Assembly: GCA_036160575.1 (NCBI GenBank)
Contig: JAYYDT010000038.1
Coordinates: 13,500-77,499, forward strand
Reading direction: 5' to 3'
Length of the DNA stretch: 64,000 nucleotides
DNA from: TMED26 sp002694075
Lineage (GTDB): Bacteria > Pseudomonadota > Alphaproteobacteria > Thalassobaculales > Thalassobaculaceae
This document shows, piece by piece, positions 1-9,149 of this stretch (position 1 is the stretch's first letter; each line of letters starts with the position of its first letter). Position numbers and translations under genes: made by a program. The notes beneath the pieces are model-generated. The model made no database searches. It was given only the letters and a program-made list of their open reading frames with translations, and was not told the DNA's origin.

Positions 1-1113
1 CCCGGCGCGCCAACCGGCAATCTGGTGCTGTCCCTCGGCCTCGGGGTGGCGGTGTTGATCGCGGTCGCCCTGGTCGACGCCAATTTGCGCCGCCAGGTCA
101 ATGAACGCATGCCGGAAAGCGCGCCCGGCTATTACTTCATCGACATTCAACCGCACCAGGTCGACGACTTCGTCAAGATCGTCACCGAAACCCCCGGCTA
201 TGTCGACGTCCAGCGCACCCCGATGGTGCGCGGGCGAGTCACCGCCATCGCCGGCACGCCGGCCGGTGAGCGCAAGATCAACCCGGATATCGCCTGGACC
301 CTGCGTGGCGACCGTGGGTTGACCTATCGCGCCGACCCGCCGGCCGCCAGCGACGTGGTCGCCGGGGCGTGGTGGCCACAAGACTATGCCGGCCCACCCC
401 TGGTCTCGGTCGACGCCAAGGTGGCGCGCGGCTATGGCGTTGGTATTGGCGATACGTTGGAGTTCAATATCCTCGGCCGGGTTGTCTCGGCGCGTATCGC
501 CAACCTGCGCAATATCGATTGGTCGACCCTGTCGATGAATTTCGTCTTTGTGTTTTCGCCGGGTCTGTTGGAGCGCGCGCCGCACAGTGTGCTGGCGGCG
601 GTGAAAACCCAGTCGGAGACCGCCGACGAGGCGGTGCAGCGGCGAGTCACCGGCACCTTCCGCAATGTCTCGGCCCTACGCGTGAAAGACGCCTTGGAAG
701 CGGCCAACAATATCTTGTCGGCGGTCGATGTGGCGGTGCGCCTGACCGCCCTGGTCACCTTGGTCGCGGGGATTTTGGTGCTGGCCGGCGCCCTTGGCAC
801 CGAACAACGGCGGCGCATCCGCGACGGCGTGGTGCTGAAGGTGCTGGGCGCCACCCGCGGTCGTATCCTGGCCGCCCATGTTTTGGAATATGGTTTGCTC
901 GGGTTGATCACGGCGGTCATCGCGGCGGCGATCGGCAGCCTCGCCGCCTGGGTCCTGGTGACGCGCGTGATGCGCGCCGACTTCGTCTTCGCGCCGGGCG
1001 CGGTGGCCGGCACGGTGGCGGCCTGTTTGGCGGTGACCATTGTCTTTGGCCTGTTCGGCACCTGGCGGGCGTTGGGGCTTAAAGTGGCGCCGATGTTGCG
1101 TGCCGAAAGCTAG
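1..1113 (+). CDS. ABC transporter permease, FtsX/YbbP-like, C-terminal part
   Basis: The gene enters from the left edge and is open from base 1, so its true start lies outside. The visible 370 residues show one membrane helix at the start, an extracytoplasmic domain of about 190 residues, and three membrane helices at the end (roughly residues 240-265, 290-325 and 335-360). A basic EQRRRIRDG loop follows the second helix. This is the closing FtsX module of the large two-module permeases typified by YbbP, which work with an ABC ATPase on lipids or lipoproteins. The ATPase would lie off the window. Substrate unknown. Confidence 0.85.
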   Translation, partial: PGAPTGNLVLSLGLGVAVLIAVALVDANLRRQVNERMPESAPGYYFIDIQPHQVDDFVKIVTETPGYVDVQRTPMVRGRVTAIAGTPAGERKINPDIAWTLRGDRGLTYRADPPAASDVVAGAWWPQDYAGPPLVSVDAKVARGYGVGIGDTLEFNILGRVVSARIANLRNIDWSTLSMNFVFVFSPGLLERAPHSVLAAVKTQSETADEAVQRRVTGTFRNVSALRVKDALEAANNILSAVDVAVRLTALVTLVAGILVLAGALGTEQRRRIRDGVVLKVLGATRGRILAAHVLEYGLLGLITAVIAAAIGSLAAWVLVTRVMRADFVFAPGAVAGTVAACLAVTIVFGLFGTWRALGLKVAPMLRAES

Positions 1114-1209
1114 GCGCGATGGCCCTTGCGAGGGGATCGCAAACTCCTATACTCCGGCGCGGCTCGTGACCGGGCCCCGTGATAAGCTCGACAGAAGAAA
1201 GCAGGCGCC

Positions 1210-2421
1210 ATGGCCCCTTCCGTGAACAAAGTCGTCCTCGCCTATTCCGGCGGCTTGGACACCTCGATCATTTTGAAATGGCTGCAGGAGACCTATGACT
1301 GCGAGGTGGTCACCTTCACCGCCGATCTGGGCCAAGGCGAGGAATTGGAGCCGGCCCGCGCCAAAGCCGAGATGTTCGGCGTCAAGGAAATCTATATCGA
1401 GGATTTGCGCGAGGAATTCGTGCGCGACTTCGTCATGCCGATGTTTCGCGCCAACGCCTTGTATGAAGGTTGCTACCTGCTCGGCACCTCGATCGCCCGG
1501 CCGCTGATCTCCAAACGCTTGGTCGAAATCGCCGCCGAGACCGGCGCCGACGCGGTGTCGCACGGGGCCACCGGCAAGGGCAATGACCAGGTGCGCTTCG
1601 AACTGGCCTGCTACGCGCTCGAACCGGGCATCAAGATCATCGCGCCCTGGCGGGAATGGGACCTCGCCTCGCGCACGCAGTTGATCGATTACGCCGAGAA
1701 GCATCAAATCCCGATCCCCCATGACAAGCGCGGCGAAGCGCCGTTCTCGGTCGACGCCAACCTGCTGCATTCCTCGAGCGAGGGTAAGGTTTTGGAGGAT
1801 CCGTCGGTGGCGCCGGAGGAGTATGTGTTCCAGCGCACCGTCTCGCCGGAGGCCGCGCCCGACCGCGCGACCGAGGTCGAGATCGGCTTCCGCGCCGGCG
1901 ACCCGGTCAGCGTCGATGGGGTCGACCTATCGCCGGCGGCCTTGCTGACCCGCTTGAACGAATTGGGCCGGGACAACGGCATCGGCCGCCTGGACCTGGT
2001 CGAAAACCGCTTTGTCGGCATGAAGAACCGTGGCGTTTACGAGACGCCCGGCGGCACCATTTGGCATGTCGCCCACCGCGCCATGGAAAGCCTGACCCTC
2101 GACCGCGGCATGGCTCATCTGAAAGACGAGATGATGCCGCGCTATGCCGAGCTGATTTACAACGGCTTCTGGTTCTCGCCCGAACGCGAGATGATGCAGG
2201 CGGCGATTGACTACAGCCAGCGCCATGTCACCGGCACGGTGCGTCTGAAACTGTACAAGGGCAATGTCATCGTGCTCGCCCGCGACGCCGCCCGCAGTCT
2301 GTATTCGGAGGACTTCGTGACCTTCGAGGAGGGCGCCGCCGATTACGACCATAAGGACGCCGCCGGCTTCATCAAGCTGAACGCCCTGCGCCTGCGCATC
2401 AACAAGATGTTCCAAGGATGA
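1210..2421 (+). CDS. argG: argininosuccinate synthase
   Basis: ArgG joins citrulline and aspartate with ATP to give argininosuccinate, the penultimate step of arginine synthesis, in the cytoplasm. The 403-residue length is normal. The N-terminal PP-loop AYSGGLDTS (residues 11-19) binds ATP, and the second signature GATGKGNDQVRFE sits near residue 120. The ATG is preceded by a purine-rich stretch and starts just before the conserved KVVLAYSGG strand. It stands 96 bp after the permease and probably has its own promoter. Identification is certain. Confidence 0.98.
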   Translation: MAPSVNKVVLAYSGGLDTSIILKWLQETYDCEVVTFTADLGQGEELEPARAKAEMFGVKEIYIEDLREEFVRDFVMPMFRANALYEGCYLLGTSIARPLISKRLVEIAAETGADAVSHGATGKGNDQVRFELACYALEPGIKIIAPWREWDLASRTQLIDYAEKHQIPIPHDKRGEAPFSVDANLLHSSSEGKVLEDPSVAPEEYVFQRTVSPEAAPDRATEVEIGFRAGDPVSVDGVDLSPAALLTRLNELGRDNGIGRLDLVENRFVGMKNRGVYETPGGTIWHVAHRAMESLTLDRGMAHLKDEMMPRYAELIYNGFWFSPEREMMQAAIDYSQRHVTGTVRLKLYKGNVIVLARDAARSLYSEDFVTFEEGAADYDHKDAAGFIKLNALRLRINKMFQG

Positions 2422-2465
2422 GCCGCGCCGGCTAAGCTGGCCGCCCACCATGGCGAGTTTCCTCG

Positions 2466-3371
2466 ATGTTTGAACTTTGGGTGCCGATCACCCTGGCCGC
2501 GGCGTTCCTGCAAAACCTGCGCTCGGCCCTGCAGAAATATTTGAAAGGCCGGCTGTCGACCGCCGGCGCGACGATGACTCGCTTTGTCTACGCGGTGCCC
2601 TTCGCGCTGGCCTATGTCTTGGTTCTCAACCGCCAATTCGATCTGCCTTGGCCGGCGGTGCATGGCGTGTTTCTGGGTTATATGGCACTTGGCGGCGTCA
2701 CTCAAATCGCCGCCACCGCGCTGTTGGTCTATCTTTTCGCCTTTCGCAATTTCGCCGTCGGCACGACCTATTCCAAGACCGAGACGGTGCAGACCGCGAT
2801 TTTTGGCATTATCGTGTTGGGCGACCCTATCGGTTGGGGCGCGATGGCCGGGATTCTGGTTTCGCTGGTCGGTGTGATCGCCCTGTCGGTGGCCAAGGAC
2901 CAGAGCGGCATGCGCGGCTTGTTGACCGCCTGGACCTCGCGCACGGCGCTGATCGGTCTCGCCTCCGGCGCCTGTTTCGGGATTTCGGCGATTTCCTACA
3001 GGGCGGCCTCGTTGTCGCTTGGCGGCGAGGGGTTTTTGATGCAGGCCGGGTTCACCCTGGCCGCGGTGACGGTGTTCCAGACGGTGCTGATGTCGGCCTA
3101 TCTGTTGGTGCGTGAGCCGGGCGAGTTGCTGCGGGTGCTGCGCGCCTGGCGGGTGGCGGCGATTGTCGGCCTCGCCGGGATGGGCGCCTCGGCCTGTTGG
3201 TTCAGCGCCATGACCATTCAAAACGCCGCCTATGTGCGGACCTTGGGTCAGATCGAACTGGTCTTCACCTTCATCGTTTCGGTGCTGTTTTTCCGCGAAC
3301 GGCCGACGGTGTTGGAGGTTTTCGGTATTTTGACGGTGATCGGCGGCATCGTCGTGCTATTGCAGACCTGA
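2466..3371 (+). CDS. DMT-superfamily (EamA-like) transporter
   Basis: A 301-residue integral membrane protein with about ten hydrophobic helices in two similar halves, the arrangement of EamA-domain drug/metabolite exporters. The second half ends with a conserved IELVFTFIVSVLFFRERP-type segment, typical of EamA repeats. It starts 44 bp after argG on the same strand, and its stop codon overlaps the start of the next gene (TGATG). It may export an amino acid or related metabolite because it follows argG, but that is inference; substrates of this family cannot be read from sequence. Confidence 0.85.
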   Translation: MFELWVPITLAAAFLQNLRSALQKYLKGRLSTAGATMTRFVYAVPFALAYVLVLNRQFDLPWPAVHGVFLGYMALGGVTQIAATALLVYLFAFRNFAVGTTYSKTETVQTAIFGIIVLGDPIGWGAMAGILVSLVGVIALSVAKDQSGMRGLLTAWTSRTALIGLASGACFGISAISYRAASLSLGGEGFLMQAGFTLAAVTVFQTVLMSAYLLVREPGELLRVLRAWRVAAIVGLAGMGASACWFSAMTIQNAAYVRTLGQIELVFTFIVSVLFFRERPTVLEVFGILTVIGGIVVLLQT

Positions 3372-3676
3372 TGACCGATCCCGATGACATTCCGCGCACT
3401 CGCGCCGAAGCCGCGATCCTGGCGCTCATCGCCGAGGACGGCGGCCCGCCGGTGACTCTCAACCGGATCGCCCGGGCGGCCGGCGGCGACCCGCGCCAGG
3501 CGGCGGCCTGGAGCAAGACCCTGACGGCCAGCCGGCAAGCCCTGCTGAAGCTTGAGGGGGAAGGTTTGGTGGTTGCCCGGCGCAAGGGCCAGATCGTCAA
3601 AATCCGTCAGGCCAAGGGCCTGCTGCGCTATACCGCGCCGCCAAGGTCCGCGCCGGCGCCCGGCGACGACAGCTAA
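3371..3676 (+). CDS. small DUF3253-like winged-helix protein
   Basis: A 101-residue soluble protein whose ATG overlaps the transporter stop, so the two are probably translationally coupled. The order AAILALIAEDG, then NRIARAAGG, AAWSKTLTASRQAL and a strand-turn-strand ending in KGQIVKI looks like a winged-helix fold. It resembles DUF3253 proteins, which share the spacing of ILALLA, ARA and a late KG turn. An upstream in-frame start would reach back into the transporter and is unlikely. Function unknown; the fold suggests nucleic-acid binding. Confidence 0.6.
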   Translation: MTDPDDIPRTRAEAAILALIAEDGGPPVTLNRIARAAGGDPRQAAAWSKTLTASRQALLKLEGEGLVVARRKGQIVKIRQAKGLLRYTAPPRSAPAPGDDS

Positions 3677-3684
3677 AAGCGCGT

Positions 3685-4593
3685 TTAAAGGGCGGCGTCC
3701 GGCACCGGCAGGCCGCGCCGGCGGCAGGCCGCCGTCACCGTGTTACGCAGCAGGCAGGCGATGGTCATCGGCCCGACGCCGCCCGGCACCGGGGTGATCG
3801 CGCCGGCCACCGGCGCCGCCTCGCCGAACGCGACATCGCCAACCAAGCGGGTTGCGCCCGGCCCCTTGTCGGGCGCGTCGACGCGATTGATGCCGACATC
3901 GATGACCGCCGCGCCCGGTTTGATCCAGTCGCCGCGCACCATTTCCGGCCGGCCGACGGCGGCCACCAGGATGTCGGCCCGGCGGCATTCGCCGGCCAGG
4001 TCGCGGGTCCGCGAATGGGCCAAGGTGACGGTGCAGTTTTCGGCCAACAGCAATTGCGCCAGCGGTTTGCCGACGATGTTCGAGCGGCCGACGATCACCG
4101 CTTTTCGGCCGGCGAGGTCGCCCAGACAGTCTTTCAACAGCATCACGCAGCCGAGCGGTGTGCACGGCACCAGGGCGTCGCCGCCGGTGGCCAGCTTGCC
4201 GGCGTTGACGACATGGAAGCCGTCGACGTCCTTGGCCGGGTCGATGGCGTTGATCACCGCTTGGGCGTCGATCTGCTCGGGCAGCGGTAATTGCACCAAA
4301 ATCCCGTCGACCGCGTCATCGCCGTTCAATTGGTCGATCAGGGCGAGGAGCGCGGCCTCGGAGGTGTGCGCCGGCAATTTATGCTCGAACGAGGCCATGC
4401 CGGCGGCCAGGGTCTGGCGGCCCTTGTTGCGCACGTAGACCGCGCTCGCCGGATTGTCGCCGACCAGAACCACCGCCAGCCCCGGCCGCACGTCCGGCCC
4501 GGCGACCAGCGCCGCGACCTGGACCGCGACCGCCGCGGTCAGGCGGCCGGCGAAGGCCTTGCCGTCAATGATTTTGGCGCTATCGGCGGCCAT
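3685..4593 (-). CDS. folD: bifunctional methylenetetrahydrofolate dehydrogenase/cyclohydrolase
   Basis: FolD interconverts 5,10-methylene-, 5,10-methenyl- and 10-formyl-tetrahydrofolate with NADP+, supplying one-carbon units in the cytoplasm. The 302-residue product has the catalytic YVRNK motif (Tyr and Lys), PCTPLG, the Rossmann signature GRSNIVGKP and the closing PGGVGPMT motif, all in the normal order. It lies 27 bp downstream of yggT on the same strand, a common alphaproteobacterial pairing. It converges on the small winged-helix gene with only 8 bp between stop codons. Confidence 0.97.
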   Translation of the reverse strand: MAADSAKIIDGKAFAGRLTAAVAVQVAALVAGPDVRPGLAVVLVGDNPASAVYVRNKGRQTLAAGMASFEHKLPAHTSEAALLALIDQLNGDDAVDGILVQLPLPEQIDAQAVINAIDPAKDVDGFHVVNAGKLATGGDALVPCTPLGCVMLLKDCLGDLAGRKAVIVGRSNIVGKPLAQLLLAENCTVTLAHSRTRDLAGECRRADILVAAVGRPEMVRGDWIKPGAAVIDVGINRVDAPDKGPGATRLVGDVAFGEAAPVAGAITPVPGGVGPMTIACLLRNTVTAACRRRGLPVPDAAL

Positions 4594-4620
4594 CGCGAGG
4601 CTCCCGGCGGGCGCGGCGGC

Positions 4621-4908
4621 CTAGGGCCGACCGGCGAAAAACTCGAACAACAGATTACGCCCGAAGGTCAGCGCCAAGACCAGCACGATCGGCGAAATGT
4701 CCAACCCGCCGAGATTGGGCAGCAGATTGCGGATCGGCCGCAGCACCGGTTCGGTGATCCGGTAAAGGAAGTCCATGACCAGATAGACCGCCCGGTTGTT
4801 GCTGTTGATGACTTTGAATTGGACCAGCCAGGACAGAACGATGAAAATCAACAACGCCCAGATGTAGAGATTGATGACGGTGTCGATCAACTGCAGCAGG
4901 GAGAGCAT
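4621..4908 (-). CDS. yggT: YggT family membrane protein
   Basis: A 95-residue protein with two hydrophobic stretches (about residues 5-30 and 68-90) separated by the conserved YRITEPVLRPIR segment that marks the YggT family. The family is linked to membrane protein assembly and osmotic tolerance in some bacteria; its biochemical role is not settled. It is first of a two-gene leftward unit with folD. The usual partner YggU (DUF167) is not next to it here. Confidence 0.9.
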   Translation of the reverse strand: MLSLLQLIDTVINLYIWALLIFIVLSWLVQFKVINSNNRAVYLVMDFLYRITEPVLRPIRNLLPNLGGLDISPIVLVLALTFGRNLLFEFFAGRP

Positions 4909-5153
4909 GGTCGGGCCTTCGAAACGCCGCGGGCGCCCGCGGCATGGGTTGTCACAGGCGCCGCGATGCCGGATGTCGGAACCGCCGCGCTCCTCTCGAT
5001 GTGGGCGCCCGCGCGCCGCTTGTCAACAGGGAAGGCGGAAGCACTTGCCCGAACCGCGGCACCCGTGAAATCGGCCTTGCGCGCGGGGGGTGAAATCCGT
5101 ACAGTCCCGCCGAGTTTTCCGGGGCCGCGCGTTTCGCCGCCCCGGGCTGGTGC

Positions 5154-5229
<76 letters not shown>

Positions 5230-5558
5230 AATCTCGAATGCGCCAAGGTCCAGACTTGGCGGCTTATTGCCAAAACATCCCAGGAAGACTCGGTGACGTA
5301 GGGGATTTTGCTGTCCTTGCCCGCCACCGCGGACACTCCTCGTAACCGATGTGACGGGCGGGAACGCGTGGGGGCGCACCTGAAAAACTGCGGTGAGGTC
5401 CTGAGCCGCCATGACTCAATCGAAGCGCAATGCCATCATGTCCGTCACGTTGGGTTGAGACCGATCGGTGGCGGATCAAGCGCTGGCATTAGCTTGGCAT
5501 CCAGGCGCTGTTCGCAGCATCACGACGCGCGCGGGCGCGTGAGGTGAGGAGAAATTAA
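5230..5558. other. gene-free stretch between tRNA-Ala and the first GYD cassette
   Basis: I see no credible coding region here. It contains shared upstream element copy A (5406-5446), then an imperfect hairpin around 5479-5508 (GCGCTGG against CCAGGCGC with one bulge), and a purine-rich ribosome binding site (GGTGAGGAGAA) just before the ATG at 5559. The promoter of the first GYD cassette most likely lies in this stretch. Confidence 0.6.
5406..5446 (+). repeat. shared upstream element, copy A
   Basis: A 41-bp sequence found three times in this window, each 90-112 bp before the first gene of a unit. Copy A holds one 12-bp unit GACTCAATCGAA, followed by GCGCAATGCCATC and ATGTCCGTC. It ends 112 bp before the first GYD cassette. 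The match to copy B over 5415-5437 is exact for 23 bp. Probably a cis-acting regulatory or leader element; which factor reads it is unknown. Confidence 0.6.
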
Positions 5559-5921
5559 ATGGCCACTCGGTTCTTACTGCGCTTCACGTACACTAACGAA
5601 ACGTTACGAGCCATGATCAACGATCGCACAGACCGACGGGCAAGGTTTGCCAGCTTGCTGAAAAACTAGGATATACGGGTTGGGGCGGGTTTCTACTCAG
5701 TAAAGAAATCGCAAGCGCTGACAATGGTGGAGGGCGACCCCAATGAACTTGGCGTGCGTGAATTCACGTTGAGAGAGAGCGGGGGCTTCGAAGCGATAGA
5801 GATTGAACAAATTATGACGAGCGACGAGATAATTGAGGTCATGGGGCGGGCGAAATCCCTAGCCGGCGATTACGCTGCGCCGAACCGCGACGAGATCGAC
5901 CGAATGCTGCTGGAGAGATGA
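5559..5921 (+). pseudogene. GYD-like protein with internal amber stop (cassette 1, first gene)
   Basis: Read from the ATG at 5559 this frame encodes MATRFLLRFTYT and on to codon 36, meets TAG at 5667-5669, then continues in the same frame to TGA at 5921. The second part carries GFYSV, a strand ending in MVEGD, a helix with SDEIIEVMGRA, and the tail APNRDEIDRMLLER. Together the halves match the alpha/beta layout of small GYD-domain (DABB-type) proteins and align along their length with the intact paralogue at 12148-12507. The interruption could be a single nonsense change, a read-through stop, or a split gene; an ATG at 5724 could restart but has no visible ribosome binding site. Start chosen for the GGTGAGGAG site upstream. 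Confidence 0.6.
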
Positions 5922-6289
5922 AAATGGACGATGCGATTATCGTTTTGCGGGGCAGACCAACGGAAGCTTCCCGTCGAGCCCAAGGCAACGCGCCCTCGCT
6001 GAGGAAGCAGGCGCATCTGGAACTTTGCGCGCACTTGGGTGTGGAGCTTGTGGAGCAGGGGTACTCCTTCAGCGCAGACGAGGGGGTCATCATTATCCGT
6101 GGGCGAGCGGAATTGGCCCCGTTGATACAAGCGACATTGGCCGGTTCCGGTTCTTTCGACTACATCAAAACCGAAATAGTCATAACGTCCGAGGATGTTT
6201 TGAAAACACGGGAGCAAGCCAGCGTCGCGCTCCGGCACTATAAAGCCGCGGACCAAGACGAAATCGATCGCATGCTTCTTGATGAATGA
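5918..6289 (+). CDS. GYD-like small protein with conserved C-terminal tail (cassette 1, second gene)
   Basis: A 123-residue protein whose ATG overlaps the preceding stop (ATGA), implying coupled translation. Its predicted order is strand, helix, strand (GVIIIRGR), helix, strand (YIKTEIVIT), helix, and it ends with AADQDEIDRMLLDE, the same terminal peptide as its three paralogues. The overall pattern resembles the GYD family, which forms ferredoxin-like dimers of unclear function. An ATG two codons later is an alternative start. No signal peptide or membrane segment. Function not known; the conserved tail suggests a docking or recognition peptide (inference). Confidence 0.65.
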   Translation: MKMDDAIIVLRGRPTEASRRAQGNAPSLRKQAHLELCAHLGVELVEQGYSFSADEGVIIIRGRAELAPLIQATLAGSGSFDYIKTEIVITSEDVLKTREQASVALRHYKAADQDEIDRMLLDE

Positions 6290-6304
6290 CCGATTTTGAT
6301 AAAA

Positions 6305-7147
6305 TTAACGTAGGTGGAAGCCCAGGGCTTTGATTGCTTTTTTCAGGTGTTGGCGGCCCCGCATGACATTGCCGTCACCGGAACCGAGACGAGCGAGCAC
6401 ACGCCCACTCCAACTGTCAGCGTCCATACCTTGCCTTTTTGAAAAATCGGTCATATCGCCGTCGTATGACTCGATAAGCTGCTCCTCTTGTTCAACACCA
6501 TATTTATCTTTGAATAAAACCGCGCTCTGCGGCAGACGGGGTTTAACCTCCCCCTCCGCTCCCGGCGCCGCGTGGCCCAGGCACAATCCGAACACCACCG
6601 CCGAGCCAGGTGGCAAGTTGATGAGTTTTGCGACACGCCGCATATCATTCCGCATAGCGCCGATATAAACCGTCGATAGGCCAATAGATTCCGCGGCGAC
6701 GGTCGCATTCTGGGCGGCGATCGCGGCATCTATCGCCGCCACCAAAAAAGCTTCGAAAAAGTTGCTGCCGTCGAGATCGGCAGCGGCTGACTCGGCGACG
6801 CGTTTAGACCTGGCCAAGTCCGCCACCCAAAGTAAAAATACGGGGCATTCTTCGATCTGTTTTTGCCCATCCGCTATTTTTGCCATTTCCGCCTTTTGAG
6901 CCGCATCGGTGATCATCACCACCGACCAAGCCTGCAGATTTGAACTTGTGGCCGACGATTGGGCCGCCGCAATTATGTTCTGGATCGCACCGTCCGGTAT
7001 TGGGTCAGGTTTAAATCGCCTTACGGATCGATGAGAGAGAAGTAATTCAAAATGGTCATTCCAAGGCCCTAAAGTGGAGGGTGCGTTTTTCCCATAACGG
7101 GCTTTCAGCGCATTGACTTGTCTGAGTGACTTTGCGTCGATGTTCAT
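6305..7147 (-). CDS. nitroreductase-family NAD(P)H-dependent flavin oxidoreductase
   Basis: A 280-residue protein of the FMN-binding nitroreductase fold, closest in layout to the NfsA/Frp type. Near residue 38 it has HRSVRRF, the phosphate-binding arginine segment of the family, followed by AAQSSATSSNLQAWSVV, and mid-protein AIDAAIAAQNATVAAESIGLSTVYIG, the usual flavin-contact helix. Such enzymes reduce nitroaromatics, quinones or flavins. It lies convergent to GYD cassette 1 with 15 bp between stops. It is divergent from the amidase pair across a 519-bp gap. Natural substrate unknown. Confidence 0.88.
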   Translation of the reverse strand: MNIDAKSLRQVNALKARYGKNAPSTLGPWNDHFELLLSHRSVRRFKPDPIPDGAIQNIIAAAQSSATSSNLQAWSVVMITDAAQKAEMAKIADGQKQIEECPVFLLWVADLARSKRVAESAAADLDGSNFFEAFLVAAIDAAIAAQNATVAAESIGLSTVYIGAMRNDMRRVAKLINLPPGSAVVFGLCLGHAAPGAEGEVKPRLPQSAVLFKDKYGVEQEEQLIESYDGDMTDFSKRQGMDADSWSGRVLARLGSGDGNVMRGRQHLKKAIKALGFHLR

Positions 7148-7666
7148 AGTGCCCTACGACCTCCCAAAACGGTTACATTGTAATAATTGCTAAAAACAAA
7201 TTTCTGGCAACTTAGATAAGCGCCCTAGGCTTTAAGTTTTCGGCTTCGTATGATGCCTAATAAGTTTTTCGAATTGATCTGATGAGAAATTAATTCCACC
7301 TTGGAAATGATAGTGCTTTCACCGAATAATCGTGAGGTATCTGAAAACAAACACCAAATTCCACTTTTGTAGAGCTAGTGCCGCTTCGCCCTGATTCTCG
7401 TGATCCTCGAGGAACTTTTAAAAGAAAGCCTCGACCCGCGCCCGAGCGGGCTCAAGGATCGCCGCCTTCCCTTTGGTTGGGCGCATTTCGAAAAAAGCAA
7501 GGAGTTACCGCCCCGCCATGACTCGATCGAAGACTCGATCGAGGGCTCAATCGAAGCGCAATGCCATCGCGCCGGTCGAAAGTCTTTGAGTGGGTTGGCT
7601 GGCGCGTGCGAGACTCGCATCAGGCCGACATTCGGCGCCCGATATCGCTAAATTGGAGACTCCAGT
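7148..7666. other. AT-rich intergenic region between nitroreductase and amidases
   Basis: No credible coding region. The left 230 bp is clearly AT-richer than the rest of the window and should hold the nitroreductase promoter on the minus strand. The right part contains a small hairpin near 7437-7452 (CCCGC/GCGGG), shared element copy B with its tandem 12-bp units (7513-7577), and the amidase ribosome binding site (TTGGAGA, about 9 bp before the ATG). Confidence 0.55.
7513..7577 (+). repeat. shared upstream element, copy B, with triplicated 12-bp unit
   Basis: Same element as at 5406-5446, but the single 12-bp unit is expanded to three: GACTCGATCGAA, GACTCGATCGAG and GGCTCAATCGAA (7520-7555). 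The flanks CCGCCATGACTC and CTCAATCGAAGCGCAATGCC are kept. The 24 extra bases account exactly for its greater length. It ends 89 bp before the first amidase. Confidence 0.65.
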
Positions 7667-9139
7667 ATGACCGAACCTTGCGATCTTTCCGCGACAGAAG
7701 CGCGGCGGCTGATTGGGTGCAAACGTTTGTCGCCGATCGAGCTTGTCGATTCCTGCATTGCTCGAATTGAGATGGTCAATCCAACCGTCAATGCGGTCGT
7801 CGCCGAATGCTATGATCGCGCCCGCGTCGAGGCGCGCGCCGCGACGGAAGCGCTGGTCACGGGGGACTCCTTGGGCGCCCTTCACGGCTTACCGTTCGGT
7901 GTGAAGGATTTGAACGACACCGAAGGGGTGGTGACCACCTACGGCTCGCCGCTTTATCGCGATCATGTGCCGACAAAGGATGAACTCCTGGTCGCCAAAC
8001 TGCGGCGTGCCGGGGGCATTCTGCTGGGTAAAACCGCCACGCCGGAGTTCGGCGCCGGGGGAAACACAACGGTGAACGAGGTCCACGGCTATACCCGCAA
8101 TGCATTCGATCCCGACCGCGCCTGTGGCGGCTCCTCCGGTGGCTCGGGTGTCGCCTTGGCCTGTGGAATGATGCCGCTCTGCACCGGATCGGATAGCGGC
8201 GGCAGTTTGCGCAAACCCGCCACGTTTAGCGGTGTCTCGGCCATTCGACCCACGACCGGTTTGGTGCCCTCCGATAAGCGCGGTGTTGGCTTTACTAATC
8301 TCAGCGTTCAAGGACCGATGGCGCGGACAGCCGAGGATTGCGCGCTGATGCTGTCGATCATGGCGGGAAACGACACGGCGGACCCGTTGTCCTTTAACGT
8401 CGACGGCGCCGACTACCGAACGGTTCCGGAAATAGATCTCACTCAGCTGCGGGTTGCGATCTCCGTCGATTTCGGATGGGCGCCGGTCGAGCACGGCATT
8501 CGCGACACATTCGAAAAACGTTTGGCGAGATTTCAATCGATCTTTAAATCCTGCGCACGATTTGATCCCAACATTGAGAACGCGCTCGACGTGTTCTGGG
8601 TGCTTCGCGGGGTGCAATTCCTCGCCAGCCATTTGGCGCGTTACCGGCAACATCGCGATCAGATCGGCCCGAATATCGTCGCCAATGTCGAGGCCGGGCT
8701 CAAAATGACGTCCGAGGAAATTGCGTGGGCGCATGGCGAACACACGCGGCTCTATCGCCAGTTCCAGACGATGTTCGCGGACTATGATGTTTTGATCACG
8801 CCGGGCCAACCGATCACGCCGACGCCGGTCGAGCAGCGCAATGTCACCGAAGTGAACAACGTGCCGATGAAGAACTACATGCATGCCTCGGCGCTGACTT
8901 CCGCGTTGACCTTGATGGGCAACCCATGCGTTTCGACACCCTGCGGGGTGGACCACACGGGCATGCCGTTCGGATTACAGATTTGCGGCCCGATGCACGG
9001 GGATGCGTTCACGCTGGGCGTCGCGCGCGCGTTGGAGCGGGTTTTCATGAGAGATCCCGAATTGGCCCGGCCGGTGCCCAATTTAGCGAAATTACGTGCG
9101 TCGGATGAGGGTTTTGAAGCAATCAAACCAGTGAAGTGA
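7667..9139 (+). CDS. amidase signature family enzyme, first of tandem pair
   Basis: A 490-residue amidase-signature hydrolase. The Ser-cisSer-Lys triad is complete: Lys80 in GLPFGVKDLN, the glycine-serine core GGSSGGS at 154-160, and the nucleophile Ser180 in GSDSGGSLR. The family cleaves carboxamides; the substrate cannot be told from sequence. It is not GatA in context, since no gatB or gatC is near. The next gene is a paralogue with the same N-terminal pattern (MTEPCDL...EARRLIG), so the pair arose by tandem duplication. Shared upstream element copy B lies 89 bp before it. Confidence 0.92.
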   Translation: MTEPCDLSATEARRLIGCKRLSPIELVDSCIARIEMVNPTVNAVVAECYDRARVEARAATEALVTGDSLGALHGLPFGVKDLNDTEGVVTTYGSPLYRDHVPTKDELLVAKLRRAGGILLGKTATPEFGAGGNTTVNEVHGYTRNAFDPDRACGGSSGGSGVALACGMMPLCTGSDSGGSLRKPATFSGVSAIRPTTGLVPSDKRGVGFTNLSVQGPMARTAEDCALMLSIMAGNDTADPLSFNVDGADYRTVPEIDLTQLRVAISVDFGWAPVEHGIRDTFEKRLARFQSIFKSCARFDPNIENALDVFWVLRGVQFLASHLARYRQHRDQIGPNIVANVEAGLKMTSEEIAWAHGEHTRLYRQFQTMFADYDVLITPGQPITPTPVEQRNVTEVNNVPMKNYMHASALTSALTLMGNPCVSTPCGVDHTGMPFGLQICGPMHGDAFTLGVARALERVFMRDPELARPVPNLAKLRASDEGFEAIKPVK

Positions 9140-9149
9140 AATGATAGGT

